A stretch of DNA of 64,000 nt from Symsagittifera roscoffensis. Taxonomy: Eukaryota; Xenacoelomorpha; Acoela; Convolutidae. Positions 33,466 through 46,190 of this stretch are shown piece after piece. The notes beneath the pieces are model-generated. The model was not told where the DNA came from. It saw only the letters and a list, made by a program, of their open reading frames with translations, and did no database searches. Each line of letters starts with the position of its first letter. The stretch's first letter is position 1. Location: the NCBI RefSeq assembly GCF_963678635.1, contig NC_087070.1, positions 8,530,539-8,594,538 on the forward strand, read 5' to 3'. The translations under genes and the position numbers were made by a program.

Positions 33466-36440
33466 CTCGTTAAGTTGACTTCAAATTCACTGCCTCATCC
33501 AGTATATGTCGATACTTCGCCCTCGGGCTATCTCCAGGTTCCTATAGTGCACGTTTGTTCAGTCTCTTATGCTAAACTTATACTATTGATATCTATTATC
33601 GTAACAGCAGTAAGTTTTCAGTACACAGGCACAGCATTTTGGTGCATCTGAACTTCTCTTTTAACAATTCTGGTTCTCCCTCGTCATGTTTCTTATGTTT
33701 AGAGCAGCAAGTACGGGGGGGCAGTGTTGTTTTTCGCATCTGCTCTGAAATTGTCTCGACAGTCCTTGCTTCGTTTTACAATCCTTTCTGCTCGCTTGCT
33801 GGGAAGGATACTTTCATCTAAATTTTCTCCTGCTCAAGCCAAATAGAAGGAATTTGTATCCAATTTGGGTTCTTCAAATATTTTGACGCAGCAAAATTTA
33901 TCGAAAAAAGTATAATACAGCTCCAACGTTCCCAACTTGGCATACTGTAGTATAAAGAATATACTAACTTAAATGATTCATGATGCTCTATAGTAGATTT
34001 ACAACTTCCACTCCAAACAAAAATTTTGCTACGATATTGAGTCTCTTCAAGAACTGCTTATTAATAGCTACATGGGTTTTTTCGTCTCCAAGATATTTTG
34101 TCATTTTATATTTTGATCTGTCCATTATTTGATAGCCATAGGAACTACTCCCTAGCCGTTTCATTGTTTCGGTTTCCACACCAGATAATGGATTTTCATC
34201 ACCGACTCGCCTAATATAAACAACAGACTGAACGAAACTGTTGAAAACTTTGAGCGGTGTGTAATGTACAAATCGATGAATTTTTGTACACTGTAGTCCA
34301 AGATCCAAGTAAAAATGAAAATTGGTGTTATAAGTATTCCGTTGGTTAAATAAAAGCTAGATATCAGCATGAATTTTGGTTTTTTTAACGATCCGTTTTC
34401 TTCCTATATTTTCTTCATATGTTTCTCAATATAGTTTCTGGAAAGATCAATAGTTATAAAAAGAGACGGGAAGTTGGAGAAATTTGCTTATATTTCATCT
34501 GGAACACTCAGATCACATTGCACGGAACCGAACATTTTTTCATTGTTAACGTTTTGCAGTAGTGAACTGGAAGAAAAGGTCTCTCGAAGGGAAAATGAGT
34601 CTAACGTATTTTTTTCACGTCTACGTTGTTTTTAAATTAATCCCATCAACTACACCACCATATTTCTTCTATGGAGAAACTTGTTCCTCAAATTAATCTA
34701 CCTGAAGCTCATCTATTTCTCTTTTCTTGGTTCCTCGTTTGATATCATCATCAGTTAGGCTTGATCTAGCTTCTTGACCAAGGCGAAAAAGGAAATAGCA
34801 ACCCATTGCTTCAAAAACAGTCTTACAATGGTTGCAGTAACCATCAAAACTGAAGCAATCAATTTTTTTCTGTGTTTCTTTAGAGTAGTAACACTCGATT
34901 TTGCATTGATGTCTGGTTGTTAAAAAATATGACAAGACATATTTTCAAACGTACAAACCCGATTTTGCCTTGCATTGAATTTTTGTGTTTCTTCATTGCA
35001 GTCCTACCTCGTAGACAACCCTGTGGTCATATCCTGACACAACGAATAAGGATAGAGTTGACTAGCATCATTTTCAACTATTGAATTATACAAGTTTTTT
35101 TTTTCGAATAATTGTCTCGTTTGCTACTGCTTCTCTTGTGAAAACATTTGAAGGACCATCGGTCATTTCTTACCGTATTTGTTCAAGCAAGACACTATCA
35201 CTCGAAAAGAATGGGTAGACTTATAGTCCGTTGACTTGTCAAGTAGGTGTTCGCTAGATTCAGTAGTGTGCAGCCGAGCTTCAATATGTCTATCGATTTG
35301 TCACGATAAAAACTCAATCATTTTCTGCATAGCTTAAAGGGTAGGAAAATCATATTTGTTGTTATCCCACTGCAGAATTACGAAATGTTGTGATATTTTC
35401 CTGTTCCAACATAGATATTGTACAATTGTAGTTTCCCAGGCCAAGAAAATTTAGTTTTTAGTCCAAGTTTTTTTCATTGCTTGCTCATCAGTTAACCCAG
35501 TACTGAGAAGCTTCTGATAATCATCGAACTCGTTATCGAGTGAGTTACTGTTTTTCAACTTACTGTAAGAGTCCTCATACGAGGGTAGTTGATGTTCATG
35601 GAAATTGTTAGGAGTATCAAACTACTCGTATGGAAAGACCCCCTTCATCTTTGTAAGGTTTTTAAAAAGAGTCTAAAGTAGTAGCTCCACCCAAAAACTC
35701 CAAAAGTTGAATGTCCCCAAAATTTAACAAAAAGAAGACGATCACTTTCTAGATGACTGAAGGTTCAATTTCATTTTTTTTGACAAGCCAGGGGATGAGG
35801 TATGATTTATTGATGTTTATATTGTAGCAACCACTATTGAATCCAAATACAGGTAGTGTGTCGGTGTATCTCTGTAGATGTTGCATCAAACCAATCAATT
35901 GAAATTTTTGAAAATTGAGATAGTGATTGGATGCATCTACTTCTTCTTTATCCTCGAGACATTCGTTTTCTTACCCTCTTGCTTCTTTTTTTGAAATTAC
36001 TTCGTATACTCAATATTCAAACCGTCCAGTTTTTCAAACAACGTCTCTAAAAACTTTTGGGGTATATGCTTTTGATACGATCTTTGCAGCAAATAAGATA
36101 ATCGTTGAAGTGATGAGACATTTTAACAAAAAGTATCGCTAGTTGGGCAAGGAAGAGTTTGAAAAAATTGTCGATTTTATTGACGTGAATACTAGGATTG
36201 TTATATCGTACAAGTTCACTGTATTCTCGTAATTACCGATACTTCTCCGAGCTAAAACTTCCATAAAAACACCATCTTCAGTGTCGCTTTTGTGGATAAA
36301 GATTTTTCTCTCAAGTACATCTTCAACCATTGGCAAGTTATCCATCAAAGTTTTACAAAACTGTTTCGGATCACAACCCGATTTTTCCAATAAAAACCAT
36401 AAAGCATCTTGGCAGTGGATGTTTCAAGATTAATTGTTCC
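33466..36440 (-). pseudogene. Protein-primed family B DNA polymerase relic, tandem copy 1
   Basis: A broken gene of the DNA_pol_B_2 type found in Polintons and related DNA viruses and in endogenous copies in invertebrates. Reading from 36440 downward: an N-terminal segment with LARRSIGNYENTVNL (near 36230); an exonuclease segment with VFGFNSGCYNINI (about 35855-35820), where the usual YD is YN; polymerase motif A DASQLYPYS (about 35070-35046); a Cys-containing FDGYCNHCKTVFEAMGC block (about 34855-34800); a palm segment with DLSVPDEIKAKFSNFPSLF; motif B MKRLGSSSYGYQ (about 34165-34130); and motif C at 33860-33849, here DTNS instead of DTDS. In-frame stops (for example TAG at 34404-34406) and frameshifts mean it is not functional. 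Adjoins copy 2 head to tail. Confidence 0.88.
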
Positions 36441-39418
36441 TCGATTAGTTGACTTCAAATTCACTGCCTCATCCAGTATTTGTCGATAATTCGCCCTCGG
36501 GCTATCTCCAGGTTCTTATAGTGCACGTTTGTTCAGTCCATTATGCTAAACTTATACTATTGATTTCTATTATCGTAACAGCAGTAAGTTTTCACTACAC
36601 AGGCACAGCATTTTGGTGCATCTGAACTTCTCTTTTAAAAATTCTGGTTCTCCCTTGTCTTGTTTCTTATGTTTACAGCAGCAAGTACGGGGGGGGGCAA
36701 AGTTGTTTTTCGCATCTGCTCTGAATTTGTCTCGACAGTCCTTGCTTCGTTTTACAATGCTTTCTGCTCGCTTTCTGGGAAAGATACTTTCATCTAAATT
36801 TTCTCCTGCTCAAGCCAAATAGAAGGAATCTGTATCCAATTTGGGTTTTTCAAATAATTTGACGCTGCAAAATTTATCGAAAAAAGTATAATACAGCTCC
36901 AACGTTCCCAACTTGGCATACTGTAGTATAATGAATATCCTAACTTAAAAGATTCATGATGCTCTATAGTAGATTTACAAGTTCCACTCCATACAAAAAT
37001 TTAGCTACGATATCGAGTCTCTTGAAGAACTGCTTTTTGATAGCTTCATGGTTTTTTCGTCTCCAAGATATTTTGTCATATTATATTTTGATCTGTCCAT
37101 TATTTGATAGCCATAGGAACTACTCCCTAGCCGTTTCATTGTTTCGGTTTCCACACCAGATAATGGATTTTCATCACCGGCTCGCCTAATATTAACAACA
37201 GACTGAACGAAACTGTTGAAAACTTTGAGCGTTGTGTAATGTAGAAATCGAAGAATGTTTGTACACTGTAGTCCAAGATTCAAGTAAAAATGAAAATTGG
37301 TGTTATAAGTGTTCCGTTGGTTAAATAAAAGGTAGATATCAGCATGAATTTTGGTTTTTTTAACGAACCGTTTTCTTCCTATATTTTCTTCATATGTTTC
37401 TCAATATTCTTTCTAGAAAGATCAATAGTAATGAAAAGAGACGGGAAGTTGGAGAACTTTGCTTTTATTTCATCTGGAACACTCAGATCACATTGCAGGG
37501 AACCGAATATTTTTTCATTGCTAACTTTTTGCAGTAGTGAACTGGAAGAAGAGGTCTCTTGAAGGGAAACTGAGTCTAACGTGATTTCTCACGTCTACAT
37601 TGTTTTTGAATAAATCCCATCAACTACACTACCATATTTCTTCTATGGAGAAACTTATTCCTCAATTGTAATCTACCTGAAGCTCATCTATTTCTCTTTT
37701 CTTGCTTCCTCGTTTGATATCATCATCAGTTAGACTTGATCTAGCTTCTTGACCAAGGCGAAAAGGGAAATAGCAACCCATTGCTTGAAAAACAGTCTTA
37801 CAATGGTTGCAATAACCATCAAAACTGAAGCAATCAATTTTTTTCTGTGTTCCTTTAGGGTAGTAACACTCAATTTTGCATTGATGTCTGGTTGCTAAAA
37901 AATATGATAAGACATATTTTCAAACGTACGAACCCGATTTTGCCTTGCATTGAATTCTTGTGTTTCTTCATTGTAGTCCTACCTCGTATACAACCCTGTG
38001 GGCATATCCTGAAACAAAGAATAAGGATAGAGTTGACTAGCATCATTTTCAACTATTGAATTACACAAGTTGTTTAATTTTCAAATAAATGTCTCGTTTG
38101 CTACTGCTTCTCTTGTGAAAACATTTGAAGGACCACCGGTCATTTCTTCCCGTATTTGTTCAAGCAAGACACTATCACTCGAGAAGAATGGGTAGACTTA
38201 TAGTCCGTTGACTTGTCAAGTAGGTGTTCGCTAGATTCAGTAGTGTGCAGCCGAGCTTCAATATGTCTATCGATTTGTCACGATAAAAACTCAATCATTT
38301 TCTGCATAGCTTCAAGGGTAGGAAAAACATATTTGTTGTTATCCCACTGCAGAAATTACGAAATGTTGTGATATTTTCCTGTTCCAACATAGATATTGTA
38401 CAATTGTAGTTTCCCAGGCCAAAACAAATTGGTTTTTAGTCCAAGTTTTTTTCATTGCTTGCTCATCAGTTAACCCAGTACTGAGAAGCTTCTGATAATC
38501 ATCGAACTCTTTATCGAGTGAGTTACTGTTTTTCAACTTACTGTAAGAGTCCTCATACGAGGGTAGTTGATGTTCATGGAAATTGTTAGGAGTATCAAAC
38601 TACTCGTATGGAAAGACCCCCTTCATCTTTGTAAGGTTTTTAAAAAGAGTCTAAAGTAGTAGCTCCACCCAAAAACTCCAAAAGTTGAATGTCCCCAAAA
38701 TTTAACAAAAAGAAGACGATCACTTTCTAGATGACTGAAGGTTCAATTTCATTTTTTTTGACAAGCCAGGGGATGAGGTATGATTTATTGATGTTTATAT
38801 TGTAGCAACCACTATTGAATCCAAATACAGGTAGTGTGTCGGTGTATCTCTGTAGATGTTGCATCAAACCAATCAATTGAAATTTTTGAATATTGAGATA
38901 GTGATTGGATGCATCTACTTCTTCTTTATCCTCGAGACATTCGTTTTCTTACCCTCTTGCTTCTTTTTTTGAAATTACTTCGTATACTCAATATTCAAAC
39001 CGTCCAGTTTTTCAAACAACGTCTCTAAAAACTTTTGGAGTAAATGCTTTTGATACGATCTTTGCAGCAAATAAGATAGTCGTTGAAGTGATGAGACATT
39101 TTAACAAAAAGTATCGCTAGTTGGGCAAGGAAGAGTTTGAAAAAATTGTCGATTTTATTGACCTGAAGACTAGGATTGTTATATCGTACAAGTTCACTGT
39201 ATTCTCGTAATTACCGATACTTCTCCGAGCTAAAACTTCCACAAAAACACCATCTTCAGTGTCGCTTTTGTAGATAAAGATTTTTCTCTCAAGTACATCT
39301 TCAACCATTGGCAAGTTATCCATCAAAGTTTTACAAAACTGTTTCGGATCACAACCCGATTATTCCAATAAAAACCATTAAGCATCTTGGCGGTGGATGT
39401 TTCAAGATTAGTTGTTCC
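36441..39418 (-). pseudogene. Protein-primed family B DNA polymerase relic, tandem copy 2
   Basis: Near-identical to copy 1 at an offset of about 2,974 bp. It has the same landmarks: N-terminal block near 39200; exonuclease segment near 38797-38830 with the same YD-to-YN change; motif A DASQLYPYS at about 38046-38024; the NHCKTVFQAMGC block near 37820-37780; motif B at about 37135-37107; and motif C at 36836-36825, where DTDS is kept. The in-frame TAG at 37379-37381 is shared with copy 1, so the gene was dead before the duplication. Similarity ends near 39418. No integrase, capsid or ATPase gene lies beside it. Confidence 0.88.
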
Positions 39419-40683
39419 ATGTAAAGGTACTGCAAGTGCTCAAAGCAAACACAAGCTACCATTGTATGGCTGATTTTTTGAGTCCGAAATCAAACATTTA
39501 CTTGATTAATTCTCGGAAGCGGTTCGGGAATCACTAAGTCTGGAGACCCCATGGGTTTTTTTGAGTAAAGCGGCAAACCTGGTCACATTTGATAAATTGC
39601 TTGGAAATTCTCACACGATACGCCTTTGTTGACTTTGGGGTTGACTTTACGTGCTTCTTGCTAGTATTAAAATTTCTTTCTTGGCGGCTGAATAAAAGCG
39701 GGAGATTTAGCGTGCACCAGAATTAAATGAAAGTACAAGGTGCCTATAATAATGAGAGATTTGAAATGTCCCAAAAAACTATAAAGGTTTAATTTTACTT
39801 ACATCAAGTTTTTTAGAGTTATTGATAAAAAACTAAGTAGTTCACAAAGTATAGAGCGATTGCTTTTAATGTAAGACAAAATCAGAATGGAACGAGTTTT
39901 GTTTGCTGTTGCTTAGGAAAAATCAACCTATCGAATTGAAAAACTAATTTTTAGAAAAGTAATGTTTGAAGATCAATAAATCACAGTCCTGCATTTGCTA
40001 AAAGTGAACTGTTTTTTATTTAATAAACCCTTATCTTATTTTGAAAAAAGATTATTAAAAAACATTTGATTTTTTCTGAGTTACTTTACTAATTTTCTGA
40101 TTTCCAACTGATTTTTTTATTGATGAACTCGGTGTTGAATCTTCTTTTTTCGGTCTCTTATGAGGAACTTACTCAATCAAAAGCTTACTTTTGAACCAAG
40201 TATTGAGTATCAATGCTATAAAATTACGGCTGAGTTACACCTGACAACTACCTATCTTCTAAAATTTACATCAAAATCGAAGAAAAATAAAATAACCATT
40301 TACTCAAAATTTATCAATTTTTCATTGATTATCAACAAAAAACTCAAATGAATTGATGAGAAACTTTGCGGAGGGGCTTTTCTTATAATTTTCCTTCTTG
40401 TGTTGATTATATCAGCGATTTTACTTATTTTTTACAACAAACAACCTTTGGTGTTTCGTTTTTGTAATTTCCTTTGTATATATCTTTACTTATATGGAAG
40501 GTTTAAGTCCCTTATTGGGATCTCTAATTGAATACGACAACCAGCCAAATGAACATTTTTTGTCTAGAAACTACAATGTCTACAAAGTTCCCGAAATGGA
40601 ACTTTATTTTTGATTGGATAGGACATAAGTATAATTTTTCCATAAAATGGAGCAGAAATCTGATTGGACACGCCTGAAAACAA
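39419..40683. other. AT-rich DNA, no feature seen
   Basis: No continuation of the polymerase relic and no other Polinton-type gene is visible. A 63-codon frame at 40160-40351 is low complexity. Confidence 0.35.
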
Positions 40684-41012
40684 AATGAGGAAGATCAATT
40701 CTTATGGTTAAAACCACACATTTGAGTTGAAGGTATCCATCACTCTTAACTCGAAATTATTTCATTTTAAAATTAACTATCGTAAACTACCTTCTCTCTC
40801 AGCTCTAAATACTTCAATTTCAACTTAACTACCGTCAACTAAATCAGTCAAAATGAGGAAAATCAATTCGTATGGTTAAACCCACACATTTGAGTTGAAG
40901 GTATCCATCACTCTTAACTCGAAATTATTTCATTTTAAAATTAATTATCGTAAGCTACCTTCTCTCTCAGCTCTAAATACTTCAATTTCAACTTAACTAC
41001 CGCCTCTCAGCT
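40684..41012. repeat. Two-copy tandem repeat (~170 bp)
   Basis: AATGAGGAAGATCAATTCTT at 40685 recurs as AATGAGGAAAATCAATTCGT at 40854. The copies continue in parallel through CATTTGAGTTGAAGGTATCC and CTCTCTCAGCTCTAAATACT to TCAACTTAACTACCG, with few differences. Confidence 0.85.
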
Positions 41013-41689
41013 CTAAATCAGTCAATCTTTTTACTCTGTACTTGTTCCTCATCTTATTGCTCAAAATGAGTTTCTCAGTGCAAAACATCACTCTTATGTA
41101 CTCGGTAGAGTTTTTGACTGACCTAGTACAAATCCAAAAGGGAAAAACAGTGTCTGGAGTTTTTTTTGTCACGAATGGACATCCCAATCAAAGTCTGGCA
41201 CATGGGTGAAGTGATGCGAAGTGATTTCAGCAAACATCATATGATCATGTGTCTGAGCATGTGGAAATGAACTAACCCGAGATTCCTGACTCTAGATACG
41301 TGGCTCAACCAGTCACCGACTTCCTCTTTCCTTGAGAGGAAGCAGGATTAGGCGAAAGCCCCATCGCAATAGACAAAAATGAGGGGTTCTTCGAAACAAT
41401 GACGCCTCTAGTCACCAGTTTCGACCAGCTCTGCGTTCTATAGAGAACCTACAGGACTCTAGACAGCTCTTTGATTTTAAATTTTTGTAATTAATTGTTG
41501 CTTGTCATTTATTTCATCTTCTATCATTTATATCTTTTGTCAAATTTCTTTCATCTGTGAGAAGTGTGAGTTATTTAAGTTAAAACATCATCAAATGTTT
41601 GAGAAAAAATAGAACACAAACTAATTTACCACTATATTGTTTGCACACATATTAACAAACTTTTTTGCACACAGAAAAAAAACTTAAAG

Positions 41690-42015
41690 TTTGCACAAAA
41701 GTACAAATACTTGAACATTTTTCGCACCTTGTGAAAAGAACTGAAACACATTTCACATCCTGCCAAAAAATGAAACTCTTTTTGCATCTTGTCAAAACAG
41801 ATGAAACACTTTTAGCTTTTTGTAGAAAAAAATGAAACAATTTTAACATCTGGTTAAAAAAAGAAGTATTTTTTGCATATTGTCAAAAAAATTGAAACGG
41901 TTATAACTTTGTTTAGAAAAAATTGAAAGACTTTTGGCATTTAATCAAAAACTTTTCGCATTCTGTACAAAAAAGTGAAGCTCATATAAGTCACACTTTT
42001 AGCATCTTGTCATAT
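41690..42015. repeat. Degenerate ~31-bp minisatellite
   Basis: About ten imperfect repeats of a unit like TTTTGCATCTTGTCAAAA followed by AATTGAAACACT, with GCA/CA near the start and GAAAC near the end of each unit. Spacing is close to 30-31 bp. Similar isolated units occur at about 42335-42530. Confidence 0.7.
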
Positions 42016-42329
42016 AAATGTTGAAATTACTCTTGCACTGTTATTGATTAATTATTTTGATTTTTTACGTTCCAAATTTAATAAATTAGAAGACAAATTA
42101 TTGCATGACTGCTGATCCAAAACAGTAGAAAACCGATGTATCAACTTAGGGAATAGCGGAGGAGTCATCAATTAAAAAGATTTCTAAGCAATGATTCAAT
42201 ATGGTTTTTGTAAAATATTTTTGCGTTTGTAGCTTTTCCATTTAAGAAATAAAGTTTGATTTTTGGATAAACTTTGGAAAAAACTAAGAAAAAGCTTGTA
42301 TTCTACCAAACAAATCTAAGATATTTAGG

Positions 42330-42540
42330 CACACTTGCCGAAAAATCAAAACATTTTTTACTTCTTGCAAAAACTGTTGAAACTGTTTTGCTTTTTTGCT
42401 AAGCAATTCAAACTTTTTTTCTTGTACCCAAACCAATAATAATTTTGCATAATTGTCATGAAAATCAAATCAAATTCCACATCTTGCAAAAAATTTGAGA
42501 GGGTTTTTGCACACGTGTTAAAAACTGCAAAGAAAAATAT
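42330..42540. repeat. Outlying copies of the ~31-bp minisatellite
   Basis: Scattered units such as TTTTACTTCTTGCAAAAACT and CACATCTTGCAAAAAATTTG, weaker than the main block and separated from it by unrelated DNA. Confidence 0.45.
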
Positions 42541-43338
42541 GTTGAAAGTGTTTAAGCTGGATTAAAAATAATTTTGACAAGATACTTATAACAAATATCC
42601 AAATATTAATAGAAAACTTATTTAAAAAAAACTGATCCGATAGTCTGACTTGTATCTTGATAGAAGCAGGAAGGGATATTTACGCAATAAAAAAGTAGAT
42701 CGAACAGAAAATTGACGTCACTACTTTTGAAATTTTATAGCACAGTGAAAGTTGTAGAATAATTCCACCAGATAAAATCAAGTCATTCCTCATTAACTTC
42801 TTGAATCTTCTGAATTTTAGAAAATACGCATCAAATTCACGAAATTTATAGGAACTCATTATATATTATGTTCTAGAATCTTCCAAAAACTAAAAAAATC
42901 CATTAAAAATTTAACCAATCAGAATTCTAGTGCAAAATGTTTTTATCAAGGTGGAGAGACTGATGAAAAATTTTACGATTTTTATATATATAAATTTCTG
43001 TTTTTTAAAAATCTAAATAAAGATACTCAATCAAGGTTACAATTATAGTAAAAATTTTCAAGGAAATTTTTCTTTTTTTTGAAAATTTTTCAAAATAGCT
43101 TCAGGTCAACCAAATCTCATATTCTACAAAACCTCTTACAAATAATTAAAGTGAACCAATTTGATGAGACAAAAGGTTCTCTTTTTTAATCAAATTGACT
43201 GAGGTGTTGAATAGTTTTTGATTGAATTCAGAGTTTTTCTGCGTTTTTTAGAGAATCTAACCAAAACCTACTTCAATCTGGTAATACGATACAGCCGAAA
43301 AGAAAAAAAAATTCATTTTAATTGAAATTCTACTATAG

Positions 43339-43829
43339 TTCAGCTCAACCCATCAGCCTGAATAAAATTTTTAGAAGAAAAGGAAATCTATCTCACAAGT
43401 TCAAATCAACCATAAAAGAACGGGCGAGTTACTGCATCCACTTTGAAACTGGTACCAAAGGTAACAAGATTATCAAATTTAATAAAATCTCCCAGTCTAG
43501 TGATCAAACTCTCATAGAGTTTTTAGAATGGAAAGAACTCGAGAGTAAGCGAATTAGACAATTTATAGAAGAAGAAGATATGTCTAAGTCACCTTCGAGA
43601 AAAATGTACTGTTTTTTATATGATTCAAATGAAAAATATTTTGTAGAAATTGTATATTTGGGATACGGAAACAGTTTCCATTTGCTTACAACTGAACATT
43701 TACATCAAATGACTGTTTTTGAAGAAATGGTTGAATTTGACAACTTCTACAGAAACCCGGAGAAGTGTTTCAGTTCCTTAAGACTTCCCTCCATGATTCA
43801 CAAAAAAAGGAAACAATTCGTGATACAAG
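43339..43829 (+). CDS. Exon-like open frame, possibly Tudor-like, unassigned
   Basis: At about 165 codons this is among the longest frames in the window, and its composition looks like a real protein. It begins right after a good acceptor (TTCTACTATAG ends at 43338) and may end at CAAG before GTACAAG at 43830; otherwise the frame runs to a stop at 43846. The product has a basic N-terminus, a charged helix (FLEWKELESKRIRQFIEEED), and then MYCFLYDSNEKYF and IVYLGYGNSFHLL. The last part resembles a Tudor-domain 'DYGN' strand, but the spacing before it is short and the aromatic cage is not convincing. Flanking exons are not identified. Confidence 0.45.
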
Positions 43830-43846
43830 GTACAAGCAAGAACTAA

Positions 43847-45938
43847 AAATTATTCAACAGGATGATTTATCTCGGTTGAGATAAAAACATGGTGTAGCAC
43901 TTGAAGGAGAAAGAGAGAAAGAACTCAAAATTAACTCAGTTTTTGTTTCAGATCATTTTTTTTCTTTTTACACACTTAATGTTCCTTGTAATTTAGATTT
44001 TCTTTTCAATTGATAACTTAGATAATACCTCTTGAATTTGTTTCAGAACTAGTCGTTTCTTTGCTATACTAGGCAATTTTTTGGCTCCTTTCCATCGTTA
44101 CTTATGTTGAACTGCTTGACTAACCTGATTGAATACTTCTTCGCCTGCAACAATACTTGAATAGAATGTAAACATATTTATCTAATCTCTGCAGAGTTTG
44201 GCTAAAAGATGTTCAAATTAAAAGCAAATGGAACTTACAATTTTCCAAGGAAAACAAACAAATAGTTTTGAGTAGACCCACAATTATCTTGGGTTACTAT
44301 GTCTGTCTCGTAAGACTCGTTGGAAAGAGAAATGATTATTTTTCGTTATATTTTGAACAAAAAGCTAAGGAGAGCTTGATACAAAGCAGCTGCCGTCTGG
44401 ATGAATGATTTTTGCATAGGATTGTGGTCTTATACAGGAACACTAACGCCTACACAATCCCCATATTTTTGGAATTCCTCATTGTATTTATGTATCCATA
44501 TTATTGTCTATCATATATATTGATTTCTAAATGGAGTTTTTATACAAATGTTCCATAATTGGCACTACTTCCATTAATATTGAAATCATGATGACTGATA
44601 CTGTTTACTTCCATTTCATTTAATCTCAAATTTATTTCTCTCACTTCTCCTCATCTGATCACTTTGCTTTTCCTTTCAAAAAAGACTCAAGAAAAGACAC
44701 TAGTCCCAATTACATTGAATTTTCAAAAAATCAAAAAAAAATTTGGGAGATTAGCTTTGTCCCAAAAATCCTACGAGGGAAAAAATTTCTTTGAACTCTG
44801 CTTCTAACTACACAAGAAAACTCGAAAAATCCAAGCAAGTCTGTCTCGGTGGAAAAAAATAGAGAAGATATCAGCAATACGGAACACTGTTATTCAAGAT
44901 GAAGAAAAACCTTGGATTTGAACCTAAATGAAGGCAAATCTGGTAAAGAATCAACTATGGACCAGGAGCTCGACATCTGTCTTAGAGTATATGAAATAGA
45001 AACATAGGGCATGAGTAAGGTGAGTGTCTTAATCCAGAAGTACAGTGTGAACAAACTACTCTACATTCAGATTCGATTCTTCATTGCAAAGGTAAATGAA
45101 GGGTGAAAGCAAGTTGCCTATGTCAACTAAATTTTGAATACATTCAAAAAAGGTCATAGTTTTTAGGAGATTTTACGTTTGTTGAGAATTGTAAGGCCCA
45201 GTAATGCTTTGTGTTGATTTGTATGTTTCTCAATTGAATTATTATTGATTCAAATTTATTTTTTTCTGAATGAAGTGTTAGAGTTAGTACATTTAGAGTT
45301 AGAACCTTGGATTTTTGATAAAAATTCTGCCAAAAAAAACAATCTAATAAAATTGACTGAAAATATAAAGTGATTATCAATTGACTTTTCAGTATTTGAT
45401 TGAAAAAGAACTTACACTTTTTCTGCTGTTTTCATCTAAATTAAGGTAAAAACTGTTTTACTTGGACTTTTTTTGCAAATTTAAATTTAGTTTAAAAATC
45501 GTATGAATTTTTTTTCAAACTTTTGTTCTTCATTTATTATTATCATTAAATTTCCCGGGATATGAGATTTTAATTGGTTACTTAAGGATCTCATTAGATT
45601 TTTAGTAAACAGCAACACCAGTTTTTTAATAATAATATGTAGAGGGTACTTCATAAAGAAGAGTATTGCCAAACTTATGACCAATGTTTTCAATTACAAG
45701 ACTGCATTTAGATTGGCTGCTCAATGATTAAACAATAAACTATTAGAAAATCCTATAAAAAAGAAAAATTGAAGACAGAGTTTCATAAAATATTGAGTGA
45801 ATCATTGTTATTGATTTTTAAATTCCTTTCACAAAATCGTTCTAATAATCTGGAAAGCTTTGATAAGAAATTTTATGAAAACTTCATTCTGTGAGTTATT
45901 GTAAACATTGATCAATTTTTCAAAAAAAAAAATAGTTC
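43847..45938. other. AT-rich DNA, no feature seen
   Basis: Could contain introns of a gene including the 43.34-43.83-kb frame, but no further exon is convincing. Frames at 45144-45380 and 45487-45693 (minus) are low complexity. Confidence 0.3.
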
Positions 45939-46190
45939 ATTTCTAATTGGTTGATATCGAACTGGTTATGTTTTGCATTACAAGTGAAGCGTGATTCCGA
46001 TTAGTTGATATCAAAATTTCTGAAAGTTTCAAGATAAGAAAAGCCCGATTCTTTTTGGCTAGTATCGAAATTTTTGAAAGTTGTACGAGAAGTAGAGCTC
46101 GATTCTGATTGATTTATTTCTAAAACTTTTGAAAGTTTCAAGATAAGAAAAACTTGATTTTGATTGGTTGATTTTTGTTTCAGCTCACTA
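45939..46190. repeat. 54-bp tandem repeat, ~4.5 copies
   Basis: GATTCCGATTAGTTGATATC at 45993, GATTCTTTTTGGCTAGTATC at 46047, GATTCTGATTGATTTATTTC at 46101 and GATTTTGATTGGTTGATTTT at about 46155-46156 are spaced 54 bp, with a partial earlier unit from about 45939. The later half of each unit reads like TTGAAAGTTTCAAGATAAGA. Since 54 is a multiple of three, the minus strand stays open over the array with an 18-residue period. Confidence 0.85.

Noticed and set aside
36613-39120. Plus-strand frames across the polymerase relics (for example 35927-36142, 38905-39120)
   Set aside because: They are antisense shadows of the minus-strand polymerase sequence, where all recognisable motifs lie.
40684-42540. 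CRISPR-like array
   Set aside because: The repeats are adjacent or degenerate with no unique spacers of constant length, and the window is eukaryotic.
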